Of a DNA stretch of 64,000 bases, positions 54,138 through 63,775 are shown piece by piece (positions within the stretch are counted from its first letter, which is position 1; the number at the start of each line of letters is the position of its first letter). The position numbers were made by a program, and so were the translations under genes. The notes below the pieces were generated by a model, which saw only the letters and a program-made list of their open reading frames with translations, had not been told where the DNA came from and made no database searches. The DNA comes from Enoplolaimus lenunculus (Eukaryota > Nematoda > Enoplea > Enoplida > Thoracostomopsidae), in assembly GCA_030248215.1 (NCBI GenBank), contig JASANG010002313.1:1-64000 (forward strand). Reading direction: 5' to 3'.

Positions 54138-54385
54138 ATTAACTCCTTCTCACATTGAGTTGCCTGTAGGCAACTCAGCGCAGTGTATATACGTTAAATA
54201 GTATATATCGCACCGTGATAGTACTAAATCACCACAAGACGTGAGAGCCCCCTCGGGCTCGAGCGTCAAGCTCCTATAGCTGAGTGGTGATGGTATACGC
54301 CTCCCACTCCAGTCACTAGAGTTCGAATCCTAGCATAAAAGTAGGTCTCAGGGGAAATAGAAAATATTCATGTGAGAAAGGGTTA
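54138..54385 (+). mobile_element. tRNA-bearing foldback element, copy 2 (plus)
   Basis: The ends ATTAACTCCTTCTCACA and TGTGAGAAAGGGTTA are inverted repeats. In order it holds the palindrome GAGTTGCCTGTAGGCAACTC, TATACGTTAAATAGTATATA, the GC hairpin GAGCCCCCTCGGGCTC at 54,245-54,260, an A box TAGCTGAGTGG at 54,277-54,287, an anticodon-like loop CTCCCAC and a B box GAGTTCGAATCC at 54,319-54,330. Its last TTA serves as the target site of the PIF-like element at 54,386. Confidence 0.8.
54270..54341 (+). tRNA. tRNA-like segment (pseudo-tRNA, Gly-like CCC loop)
   Basis: The A box and B box are good matches to RNA polymerase III internal promoters and are spaced as in a tRNA. The 5' and 3' acceptor strands (GCTCCTA and TAGCATAA) pair poorly, so I regard it as a tRNA-derived promoter inside the foldback element, not a working tRNA. 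The same segment occurs at 25,730-25,660 on the minus strand. Confidence 0.5.
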
Positions 54386-54875
54386 TGGGTCATCCACGTT
54401 AAAATACACGCACATATGTAAAAAAATGTCCCTCCCTTTTGGGTGCCCGCGTTGTCCCGACCCACTCTCATTATACACTGTGTGATATGTCAGCATGTCA
54501 TTGTCTGAACTTTTAGACAATGAATATGCTCTAGCCATAAATATTTACTTGTCCTCACATCCTTATTAGGAACTGTTATTGTCCATAGTCCCTCGGAAGG
54601 GACTCTGTTTTTTGTGTTGAATGATGCGCGTGAATATGTGTGCACAGCTTGTGTTTTATATGTGTGCGTGCACTATCGTAATGTCCTGATATCCTACAGA
54701 CAACATGTATTCCTCCAGAGTCCCTTCCGACAGAGTTTAGACAATCACCGCTATCTAAGTACAGCTATGAAACTGTACCTTGCCTCCAGCTAGGATGTGT
54801 ATTTCGATGCTATTCCAAATGGGGTGGGTGGACCATTTATTACATCGGCGCGTGCATTTTAACGTGGATGACCCA
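54386..54875. mobile_element. TGGGTCATCC-family MITE, TSD TTA
   Basis: Starts TGGGTCATCCACGTTAAAAT and ends ATTTTAACGTGGATGACCCA, flanked by TTA. It carries AGTCCCTCGGAAGGGACTCT at about 54,588. It is inserted exactly at the end of the tRNA-bearing element. Confidence 0.9.
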
Positions 54876-54879
54876 TTAA

Positions 54880-57320
54880 GCCAAGTTTATGCTTAAAATA
54901 TTTTTGTTTTATTTGCTATTTTAAGGACTGATCAACTTCGCGGGCTTATTATATTCAAAAAAGAAAATTAATAGGCAGCTTTTGCTAGGGTGGCTGAATT
55001 CCTCGTTGACTAACCGGCAATCTGATCCACATGTTCAACCGTACCTACACAAACCTGCGTGAGCAAAACCTCACTTAAGCGAGAGATAACCCAAAAAGTT
55101 CTTAAGCTTAAGCAAATCTAATTGAAGATTCCAACTATTTATCGTGCGACACCATGAATTGGTGGAACTTCGAAAACTCGGATAAATCCACCGTACGGCT
55201 TGCGAAGAAAGCCAAGACTGAACTGATCTCAGCCCGAAACGAATCCCTTCTACTATGTTGAATTCACGCATCCTCATTGGTCGCAATTTAACACGATACT
55301 TCGACTACCGACTCCTACTGTAAGGCTTATATTTTGGTCCAATAAAAATTCAGATCGCACACGCGCGGGTGACCCGCGGTATGCTGATTGTCTGCCGTAA
55401 TTATTAAACAACCGGAACAATTAAATAATACTGGGTCAAGGAACATGGGAGGATGAAGCTGATAAGCGCAGGTTGGGCTCCTAGACATTGGGAAGAGGAT
55501 AATTTTATATTCGGTCTAATTGATAAGGGTGACAGCCCGGAAGTAACAAAGTTCGCTAGTTCGGAAATAATTTTCAGTCGTCCTATTCATAAGTCATTTT
55601 AAGATAAGCGGGATAGTTTAACTAGCTTAACTCAGGTCTTGATATAATTTCATTTTCCCAAAGCTCAGGGTTAAGAATGGGACAAACAGTAAACTTATAA
55701 GCATTCATATAAGCATGTGCACATTACCAACTAAGCATCTCATATGGATACATCATTCTCTACGTTCATTTTGAAGAGCACAAGAATTTAAGCTTAACCT
55801 TCCGTTATTCTCATGGCTGACGCCATGCTGTAATCTCTTCCTAGGCTCAGATATATCTCAACCCTTCTTTCGTATTTTCCCTGAGTTGCCGGATACCGTT
55901 AATGTAGACGATAAATTCTCAATCCTTGTTCTTGAGTAAATCTCCGACGGCGGCAAAAATTTAAGACATCACTTCAGACAGTAAATTTAACCATGGTTCC
56001 TCGAACCGGTGGTGTGCGAGTTTTAATCTGCTCTGTCTAGCCACAGTGAAACTTCACAAGGAAAAGCCGATCTACCCAAACGGAGCATCAAATGAAACGG
56101 TTAATAAAATGAAATAGCAAAAAATTTATGAGCAGACAAAATTTTATGGGCATACATGTGCAGAAATACGCGACTTTGGTAGGCCATAAACTTTATTCCG
56201 TTGTTCAAAACATTTCTTTTACACTCCAATCTGAGAACTGGAAATGATTTATCTATATTAACTGTTCACCTATAACCTAACGACTGACAATACGAATTTG
56301 GGGCTCAACCCACGAGTTGAACTTCGAATCATTGCGAGACATAATTCTACTGGTTGAGCTAAAATTTTATTTTTAACGCTGGCAAGAACAATGTCCGGTA
56401 GAATTTCGGCATTAGTCTTAAGATCTATTCTTAAATGGAAATACTAAGCGAACACGGGCACTGATACACATATATACCTCAGCATGTAAGCAGTGGCTTT
56501 TCTGAATGGATACGAGCTCTGTCCATGCTCAATTTGAAACTTTGTATCCTATTCGAGCCATACCTAAGGTCTACTGCAGATTTCTATGGTCATAAGTGCA
56601 TCGACTCATTAGAGAATAAACATGGTGTCACAAATAATTTTGCCAACATACTTTAACATTTTGTGCTTTCCTAAGTTACGCAAAGCAAGGTTACAATCTC
56701 CGTGAAGAGCCTCCAAATTCAGCGCGAGTTGGGGGTGCGAGGGTTTGTACTGCTTGTCTACTCAATCCCCTGCAGATAAGTCCATGTTGATTCGACGTCA
56801 ACGTAATATTTTGTGATCTGAATGGCGGTTGCGCACAACAAGACCCATAGAACAAAATACATAGATAAAAACACACATATGTACGTATAGAATATACAAG
56901 GTTAAAACAACACGATCCATCAGTTACAAGCACAATTACCGCACCGCTGTATTCCTAATCCTCCCTGCGTCCCTGCGTTAATGCTTTTCAATTGTAAGTA
57001 AATTTACCGAGCTCAGCAAAATCATAGCTGAAATATACACTTTAATGTTGCTTGCGGTATTTAGTTGTGGTATGTTCAAGTAACCGGGCGCACCCTGACT
57101 GATACGGCACATACTGTAATCGTTGCCTTTGAATTGCCAACAGCAGTCGTTTTGCAATCGATTGGCAAACGCCCTGAATAAGTTTTGAGTTTTCCACATT
57201 CTTCTTGGCCAACAAACCAGCGTCCGTCCAAAACAGTAATTGAATTTTTTTACATATCTTGTTTTCAATTCTTTTGTTCATCACGCACAAATTTGGATTT
57301 CTAGGCAAGTTCTACTTCAG
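54880..57320. other. No gene recognised; fragment of TGCGGGG family
   Basis: 56,784-56,836 (GTTGATTCGACGTCAACGTA, TTTTGTGATCTGAATGGCGG) matches the subterminal part of the TGCGGGGTTC family (40,812 and 50,346). A GGGCGCACCCTGACTG piece at 57,086 looks like a CCGGTT-family right end. No exon is supported. Confidence 0.45.
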
Positions 57321-57346
57321 AATTCGTGAATATTTACTTAATTAAA

Positions 57347-57435
57347 ATGGGCAAATTGAGACGTTCTGTTGGTCTGCGAAGATGGCAGTTGTCATCGGAG
57401 ACGGTCCAAGAGAGACTATCTGCCGCATCAACACT
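57347..57435 (+). CDS. Candidate start exon of the plus-strand kinase gene
   Basis: The ATG at 57,347 gives MGKLRRSVGLRRWQLSSETV and QERLSAAST, then donor GTAAGC. A TTCTACTTCAG acceptor sits 27 bp upstream, which fits either a 5' UTR intron or a trans-splice site as in nematodes. The exon leaves phase 2, while the next exon I see (62,005) needs phase 0, so at least one exon between them is missing from my reading. Confidence 0.4.
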
Positions 57436-57439
57436 GTAA

Positions 57440-59035
57440 GCAATTATGTTTCTTGGTCATTGAATAATTTCTTCAACTGTATAAAACGTGTACTGTGTGC
57501 GATTGTCATTGTGTGTAGAAAACATCTGCAAACTGTTGCGTAGCGATATTTACCAGCGCATTTAGTAGTTTTCATTACTACCGTTTTACCACATTCTAAT
57601 GCTCAGTTTCTAACACCCACATTAATCCCTACTTGTTAGCTTGTACTGCATGCGTGAGCGACCTCGCTAATGTGGGTTTATTATCAGCTGAAACGAAACG
57701 TGTTGGTACATCCTGTGCTGTACGAGAAAGGCTGTAGATTAAATAGTCGTCTTAGATTGTGTCAAGCGGAAATCGAAACTTACGTCTGAACCAGTGCTGT
57801 GTCTTTGTGTGTGAGGCTCCCCAAAGTCATTAACCCGAGTTTTTTAAGGCCAGTGGCGCAACATATAATTTCGGAAGGGGGTCGCATTGGCGGATCCAGT
57901 AATTTACAACAGGAAGGATTACTTGGGTTGGGAGAAAGTTTACGTTGGGTTACCGCTTGTGATAGGACTCTTTACTGGTTTTTATAAGGGGAATGAAATC
58001 CTCGCGTGCGAGAAGCCAACCGTATTTTTAGCACAGAAAATCTCAACACAAATCATCCTTTGCCCGAAAACCCTTTGTATGCAGTGACATGTAATTTAGC
58101 GAGGGAGAACCCACACAAAAGCTATTCAGAAATATTCTAAGTTGGAAAATAATTTTATTTTAAAATTTTCTTCAGTGTCTCTTTGATGTGAGGGTACCGT
58201 TTGGGGGTACTGGGGCCGCTTAAAATTGGTACTGGTTCGAAAGACCTCACTTGATATAATTCCGCACCATCGGGTCTTGGATCTGAAGAAATTTTGGTTC
58301 AACCCACACTGGAGTATATATTACAAAAATACGACTGCAGCACTTGTAAAGGTTCTTGTTTCAGCTTATCACGAGCGAAAAGGGATGTTTGCATTGTTGC
58401 AAATGAACTGAACGGAGAAGAGTGGTTACGTTATGTATGTTTACGCACTACTTTTATTATATTTTATTGATAACCGGTTTTGCCGTAAAATTCAAACTTA
58501 AGCTTCAGCATATTTTGGGAATTTGACTTTAGTTGATGGGTAATCCACGTTATACTGTACTGACAATACGCGGGCTTGAATAGACCGAAGTCCGTCCATT
58601 TAGCAGTAATCAATTATGGGTCTCTGAGCGAAGTGAGCAAGAAAAATTTCAAGCCAAGCTGCAAAATGAGGCTAAGGGGAAAATAAAGGAAGAATTTTAA
58701 ATTGTCACCGTATAGCCGGATAGGAAAAATTACTGATATTTATCAAAAATATTATGTATCAGGAATATATTATGATATCCACCGGATATTCAAAAATGCT
58801 ATAGCGTAATATTTTTTCGGAATAGTTTGCATTGTTTCGCCTTTAAAATAGCTGGATCTGACAAAAATAAATTCCGTATTCAAACCTGAGTCAAATACTG
58901 ATTCACATTCCTGCATACATGGCACCGCATAAGAATGCATAAACAACTTGTGTAATTGCAGTGCTGTATGATTTTGGAGATCGCCGCACGACAAGTATAG
59001 CGCCACCCTTATCTGTTACAAAATGTTTCTATCGC
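57440..59035. other. Intron-like DNA; orphan TIR ends
   Basis: 58,536 has a TGGGTAATCCACGTTATACT left end without a partner. 58,977-59,012 has a lone right end of the GC-rich element (AGTATAGCGCCACCCTTAT). Frames at 57,799-58,087 and 58,226-58,411 lack splice support. Confidence 0.45.
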
Positions 59036-59038
59036 TTT

Positions 59039-59276
59039 CAGGGATGGGTGGTCTCTGTTAAAATTGCGACCGGGACTGAAACCGGGACTGGGACAGGGAC
59101 CGAAACGTGATTACCGAGACCGATAAAGAAAAGTGTCTGTCTTAGTTGGTTTTTATTCATCAGCCATTACATACTTCAGCAATACAGTCATACACTTACT
59201 GAATCCTGAACTTTAGGTCTCGGTTCCAAACTCCAGAGACTCAAAAAGCGAGACCGAGACCGAGACGCACATCTCT
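59039..59276. mobile_element. hAT-type MITE, TCTCGG family, copy 2
   Basis: Starts CAGGGATGGGTGGTCTCTG and ends ACCGAGACGCACATCTCTG, with GGGACCGAAACC and GAGACCGAGACCGAG repeats. The flanks ATCGCTTT and ATTGCTTT match at 7 of 8. Confidence 0.88.
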
Positions 59277-59279
59277 GAT

Positions 59280-60660
59280 TGCTTTCACTTAATTTATGAG
59301 CTAACTGCTACCTGCCATGAATAGGTTAGCTTATACTCCTTCCTTTTACACAACAAACAGCTTCATTCGGGTGATGAAAAGAGAGCTTCTTAGTCATGGT
59401 TTTATTTTTAATCAAAACTAGTTTAAAAATTAATCGTAAATTAGGTAAGCTGAACCAGTCATAAAACGTAAAAAATGTGCAATTCAACTCAGCACACCGC
59501 TTTAATACAATATACATGAAAAAATTCTAAATTTCTGAACTGTTGAAAACAGATTTTTTGTCACAGATAGAGAAGGACATTTTGTAAAAGTCTGCTATAA
59601 ATAGCAAATTATAGGCTGGAATTTTTTACAAACATACAAATGGGATCGACTGTATGTCCGGTTCCTGTTTCATATCCGGCAAAAAACCGATATCTGTATC
59701 TGGGGTGTCGACTGCAGCTTCGGCCGTCCGTTGAAGCATTACTCGTAGCTTTGCTCGCAACAGATTACATCAAAGGTCAATTTTGAGGCAGGAAGGGCAA
59801 TTTTTGCCAACTTAGCATACAAGATACTAAACTAAATGAGTTATTAGATCTGGGCAGAAATAGTTTAAGTTCAACTTAGGAAATAAAATGCGTAGAAACG
59901 ACTTTTGTTTTAATACAAGTGAAAAGTTTTGCTTTTTGCTAATTTCAAAATAAGTTTTTAACCTCGTAACAAGTGAAATAGCTGCATCTAAATATCTAAA
60001 AGAAACCGAATTAACAGACAAAATTTTGGGAGTTATAAGCAAAATTTCTATGTCAGATAAGGCGGAAAGCTGTAATCCATCCTTTGAAAACATAAAATAT
60101 GTTGTACATAGCGTTGTAATTAATATATTGATGTTCTACTCGAGAATTAATTATAAATAGCAGCATTAGCCGAAGATTGCTAGGACGACAAGAATTGCAG
60201 CAAACCCCAGTAACATTTTCTTGAATGCTGAAAACCCTTGAAATGGTTTCATTACTTGCTAACCGATCCTGAGTACTAAAAATCAGAGTTAGTGACGCAG
60301 ATAAAGCATTGTTGCAGTGAAAAAATATATTATGAGGTTTACATTTGAACCAACGTAATTGAATAGGTCTTATACGTCGAAAGAACTTGGTCAAATGTCT
60401 ATTCTTCGTAACTCTAAACACAAGTCTATGACAAAGCATAAGCCTAAGCCCAAGCGAAAAATATAGTCTAAAATTTAAGCGTACTCTTAAGCGTAGGTAT
60501 ATTTCCCTGTGGTTATTTCTTCTCAGCAATCCACATCTTCAAGGAATTAGGTCCGGTGATTCGAATTATTTCGCAAAATTTTTATGAGAAATGGCAGAAA
60601 TAAGTATGTACACCATGAACTACAAGGTAAAGTCATTGCTAAACCTCTTGTAGGAGCAAA
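59280..60660. other. No gene recognised; CCGGTT MITE fragment and GCCTAA patch
   Basis: 59,640-59,705 is a degraded CCGGTT-family end (GTCCGGTTCCTGTTTCATAT). 60,435-60,465 is a short GCCTAA patch. The long minus-strand frame at 60,053-60,529 shows no clear coding character. Confidence 0.45.
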
Positions 60661-60664
60661 ACTA

Positions 60665-60987
60665 TTGGTCATCCACGTTGTACTGCTCGCTCTACTGCAA
60701 AAAATGTCTATTTCTGAGTAACGCCAGACGTCGTTTTCAACACTGTGTTACGAGATCACTATAAATCCGATAGTTCCTTGCAAGCACTTAGAGACATATC
60801 GCGCTGTGTTTTTATTGCATCGCAAACATACATAACAACAACACAATTTCATCTTTTGTCCCAACTCTTTCCGGAGACAGTGTCGAGACAATTGATAGTT
60901 TCTGCGTAACGCATCGTACAAACATCTTTGCAAGGCGGTTAGACAAATTTTTACATTTAGCGCGAGCATTACAACGTAAATAATCCA
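60665..60987. mobile_element. TGGGTCATCC-family MITE, eroded
   Basis: Left TTGGTCATCCACGTTGTACT with CTCTACTGCAAAAAATGTC. Right GACAAATTTTTACATTTAGC then ATTACAACGTAAATAATCCA. The flanking TTA/TAA is not clean. Confidence 0.65.
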
Positions 60988-61108
60988 TAATATGGAATTA
61001 TAACAAGCGATTTTACTGATCGTTGAAAATCTGGCTTTGGTATTTTTAATTTCTGGTCGCCCCAGCTGCTAGCCACTCCTCCTGTAGTTGTAACACTTCG
61101 TTTCAGCC

Positions 61109-61363
61109 TTAGGGTTGCGCTATACGTTACTGAACCGGACGCCGGCGAGCGCCGCCACGCGCTTCCGGACTCGCAGCGCGACGTTGGACGCCGTCGCGCG
61201 CCTCCGCGCGTAGTTTTATAACGCCGCACTGTCGCACGGCAGCGGTCGGCCAACCGCGGCATCGTGTAGCGAAACTGTTACCGTGCCGTGCGCCGGCGTC
61301 AGGCGTCGTGCGACGGCGCGCCGCGGCCTCCGGCGGCACGCGGCAAGTATATCTCAACCCTAA
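61109..61363. mobile_element. GC-rich inverted-repeat element, copy 2
   Basis: Ends TTAGGGTTGCGCTATACG and AGTATATCTCAACCCTAA, with a ~220-bp core of very high GC (GGCGCGCCGCGGCC-like). The open frames inside are by-products of the composition. Related to 8,635-8,812. Confidence 0.75.
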
Positions 61364-61364
61364 A

Positions 61365-62004
61365 TATCAGTCTCAATTTTGTAATTAAGAGTTCAAATTC
61401 TGATCGCTGGTTTAGTATATAATAGTTTTACATAACCACTCTTGTACATTTTGCTTACTGTTTTTGTTACCAAAATAGTATGTATATGAAAATTTTTAGT
61501 TTCGATTAAATTCGATTCCATTTTAAAATTTTCGATGCCGATTCCGGTGTATTCAGAAAACAAGCTTTAAACGTGCCTTAAGTAATTTTTGGTGGCTTTA
61601 TCTTAAACTTTTGAGCAATCCTACAAAATCACGCATCAGGTATTTGGTTTGATGGCTTAGCAATAAAATTAAGCGAGTAAAAACTCTAATTAATAGCTTT
61701 CAAATACAAAATTGTTATGCTTAAAGGATTACATATCATCTATTTTCAACAAATCTTAAAAATTCCGGTTCTTGCGTTTATTAACTGAACATTTGTCAAA
61801 AACTCTGCATTAACAGAAATTCTAGATGAACCCTGGTGGTTTGATGATTGGTTTATTCTAATGGGTTTCAGTTGGATTCACACTAACTGGACAACAAATT
61901 GTTTCTGCAAAAGTGTATTGTCGCAATGAAACTCACACACTTTTATTCTTTGACGGTGTGGCCGTTACGCCAAAAATTATGCTTTCTATTGCTTTGTTGT
62001 TTAG
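61365..62004. other. No gene recognised
   Basis: AT-rich presumed intron. A degraded GCCGAT-type piece (TTTCGATGCCGATTCCGG) lies at 61,530-61,555. Confidence 0.45.
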
Positions 62005-62090
62005 GCTGCAAATAGCAATGACGAGCAGCAACTACTCAAATTATGCAGACAAGAGCGTCTGCGCGACTTTACCGAATATTTAAATGCATC
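62005..62090 (+). CDS. Candidate exon of the plus-strand haspin-like gene
   Basis: Acceptor TTGTTGTTTAG, then AANSNDEQQLLKLCRQERLR and DFTEYLNA, leaving phase 2 before donor GTAAGC. It joins in frame (Ser codon TC+G) to the exon at 63,041. In haspins a Cys-x-Gln-acidic stretch with a phenylalanine-leucine helix lies just before the glycine-rich loop, and CRQERLRDFTEYL fits that place. Confidence 0.5.
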
Positions 62091-63040
62091 GTAAGCGCCA
62101 ACGTTTACTGCTAAAACTTAACATCTGTTTTTCAGCGATGTCTAGTCTTCTATCACGACTTGAGTGGGAATATGTATTATCAATAGATGGGGCCCACAAC
62201 AGCATGTCTACCAACCTTGCGCAATTTTGTACTGCTATGAAAATAGAAAGGCTGCATATATTCTATCTGGACCGTTTGTCACTTAAGCTTTCTGATGTGT
62301 TCCTCTTGAAATATAATCGTCGAGTGTTGTTATGTGACCGTGTTTTCATAGGTACGGGTTTATTAAGGTTGGTATTGCAAACTGTATTGTCGAATAAGAG
62401 TCCCACGTTACCATTGGTTCGGCTTGCACATAAAATGTCCGCACCATTTCAGTTTTCTGCGGACACTCTAGAGTACGGCGATAACTATGTACGGGCATAA
62501 ACATTACATAGTTACCATGTACTGACGTAGTTCTCGGTTTTGCCCAAATGTCCGCAAAGTTAAAAGGTAAATTAGTTCTTTGTGAACCATAAATTTTTGT
62601 GTGCACCATGTTTTTGGAAGAACGCTGGTGTAATTTGTATTTTAAATTGCATATAAAACTTTTTCTATGCTCGCGTACAGCAACATCAAGAGTCTACATT
62701 TTTCGTTTTCGGACACAGTTTCCTTGAAACTATACACCGTCCGGTATTAGCTAAAGTTATCTTAGCGGACGTTGTATCATATTTTGGTATCTCTATCGCT
62801 TGACGGGCACCTTGGAATATCTAACAGTCGTTCGGACACTTAATGCGTCAGACGAACCAAGAGTAACGTGGGGCTGACATAAGCCTAAGCTTAAGGATGA
62901 GCCTATACCTATGCCAAAGCATAAGCCTAAACCTAAACAAAAAAAGTTATTCTAAAGTTGAAACTTACTTTATTATACAGTCACACAGGAAATCGTTCCG
63001 TCCCAGTTCTATACATGAGCCATTGTATTTCTTGTTTCAG

Positions 63041-63134
63041 GTTTCATTCCAGCACGATCAAAAAAATCGGCGAGGGCATTTCTGGCGAAGTCTTTAAAGC
63101 AGGCACACTAAATGGCCAAGACTCCGTTTTGAAG
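63041..63134 (+). CDS. Kinase glycine-loop exon, haspin-like (partial)
   Basis: After acceptor TTCTTGTTTCAG the frame reads FHSSTIKKIGEGISGEVFKA and GTLNGQDSVLK, then a GTTTAT donor. The KIGEGxxGEVF glycine-rich loop plus VLK (the strand that carries the ATP-binding Lys) shows the start of a protein kinase domain. Haspin, a histone H3-Thr3 kinase, is the best guess because of the KIGEG(V/I)xGEVF form and the upstream exon. The rest of the kinase must lie beyond the window. Another kinase family is possible. Confidence 0.6.
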
Positions 63135-63334
63135 GTTTATCTTAACTAATAAACACGGCTTTAAAAATGTAACTGATTTCTGCACCTGATTAACTTAGTC
63201 CAGCATCCACATTTTGGAACAAAGGAGCTAGGTCTACTTCTTGTTTTGGAAATACCAAATTATCTTTAAAAGTACTTTTCAGTTAGTCGGTTAAGGTGCT
63301 ATAGAAACCGCTGTGTTGTATGTTGGTGTTTTGA

Positions 63335-63358
63335 GACGGCCAGAAGGCCGTCTTTTTT
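63335..63358 (+). terminator. Perfect 7-bp stem hairpin followed by T6
   Basis: GACGGCC, loop AGAA, GGCCGTC, then TTTTTT. It has exactly the shape of a bacterial intrinsic terminator. In nuclear DNA the T-run could equally end a Pol III transcript. No matching RNA gene is recognised upstream, so the role is unknown. Confidence 0.3.
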
Positions 63359-63360
63359 AA

Positions 63361-63420
63361 TACGGGATTCACGTTACCAGTTGGCGTTTGGTACCTATTT
63401 TGTCACCAACCCATAAGCAG
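63361..63420. mobile_element. Orphan TGCGGGGTTC-type left end
   Basis: TACGGGATTCACGTTACCAG preceded by TAA has the family block CACGTTA at the usual offset, but no right end is visible. Confidence 0.45.
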
Positions 63421-63775
63421 GTGATAAATTCAATTCATGCGTACAGCTAGCTAGCTTTTACTTAATCATATGGGTAAGTTTATGCTGTAGCGATGGGTTG
63501 CTGGCCGCTTTTTGCTACCCGTATTGGTTTCTATTGAATTTCGCAGGGAAATTGTGTAGGTTATTAAGGCTGTCTATATTTTAAACATTCCGTATAAAGA
63601 AATTTATGAGATATTTCCTATTTGCATGCAACTTGTTACAAAATTTTGGCATTTTAGTGTTTAAAATTCACGCATCAGTATGCACACAGTTACATGGCTC
63701 TAACCTTGGCCTGTGTTACTGAATGATCTTTAGTCTTGAATGCAAAAAAATCTACCGTAAATTTTAGCCGTTTAA

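Noticed and set aside
54270-54341. Functional tRNA gene
   Set aside because: Acceptor strands do not pair well and the same segment recurs inside the same foldback element, so it is a mobile pseudo-tRNA.
60053-60529. 158-residue minus-strand frame
   Set aside because: It overlaps a GCCTAA patch, has no splice context and looks like chance.
61127-61357. Arg/Ala-rich minus-strand frames
   Set aside because: They lie inside the GC-rich element. Composition artefact.
62084-62500. 139-residue frame after a TTTTTCAG acceptor as a kinase-gene exon
   Set aside because: Its entry phase does not fit the 62,005-62,090 exon, which joins directly and in frame to 63,041. The composition is not convincingly coding.
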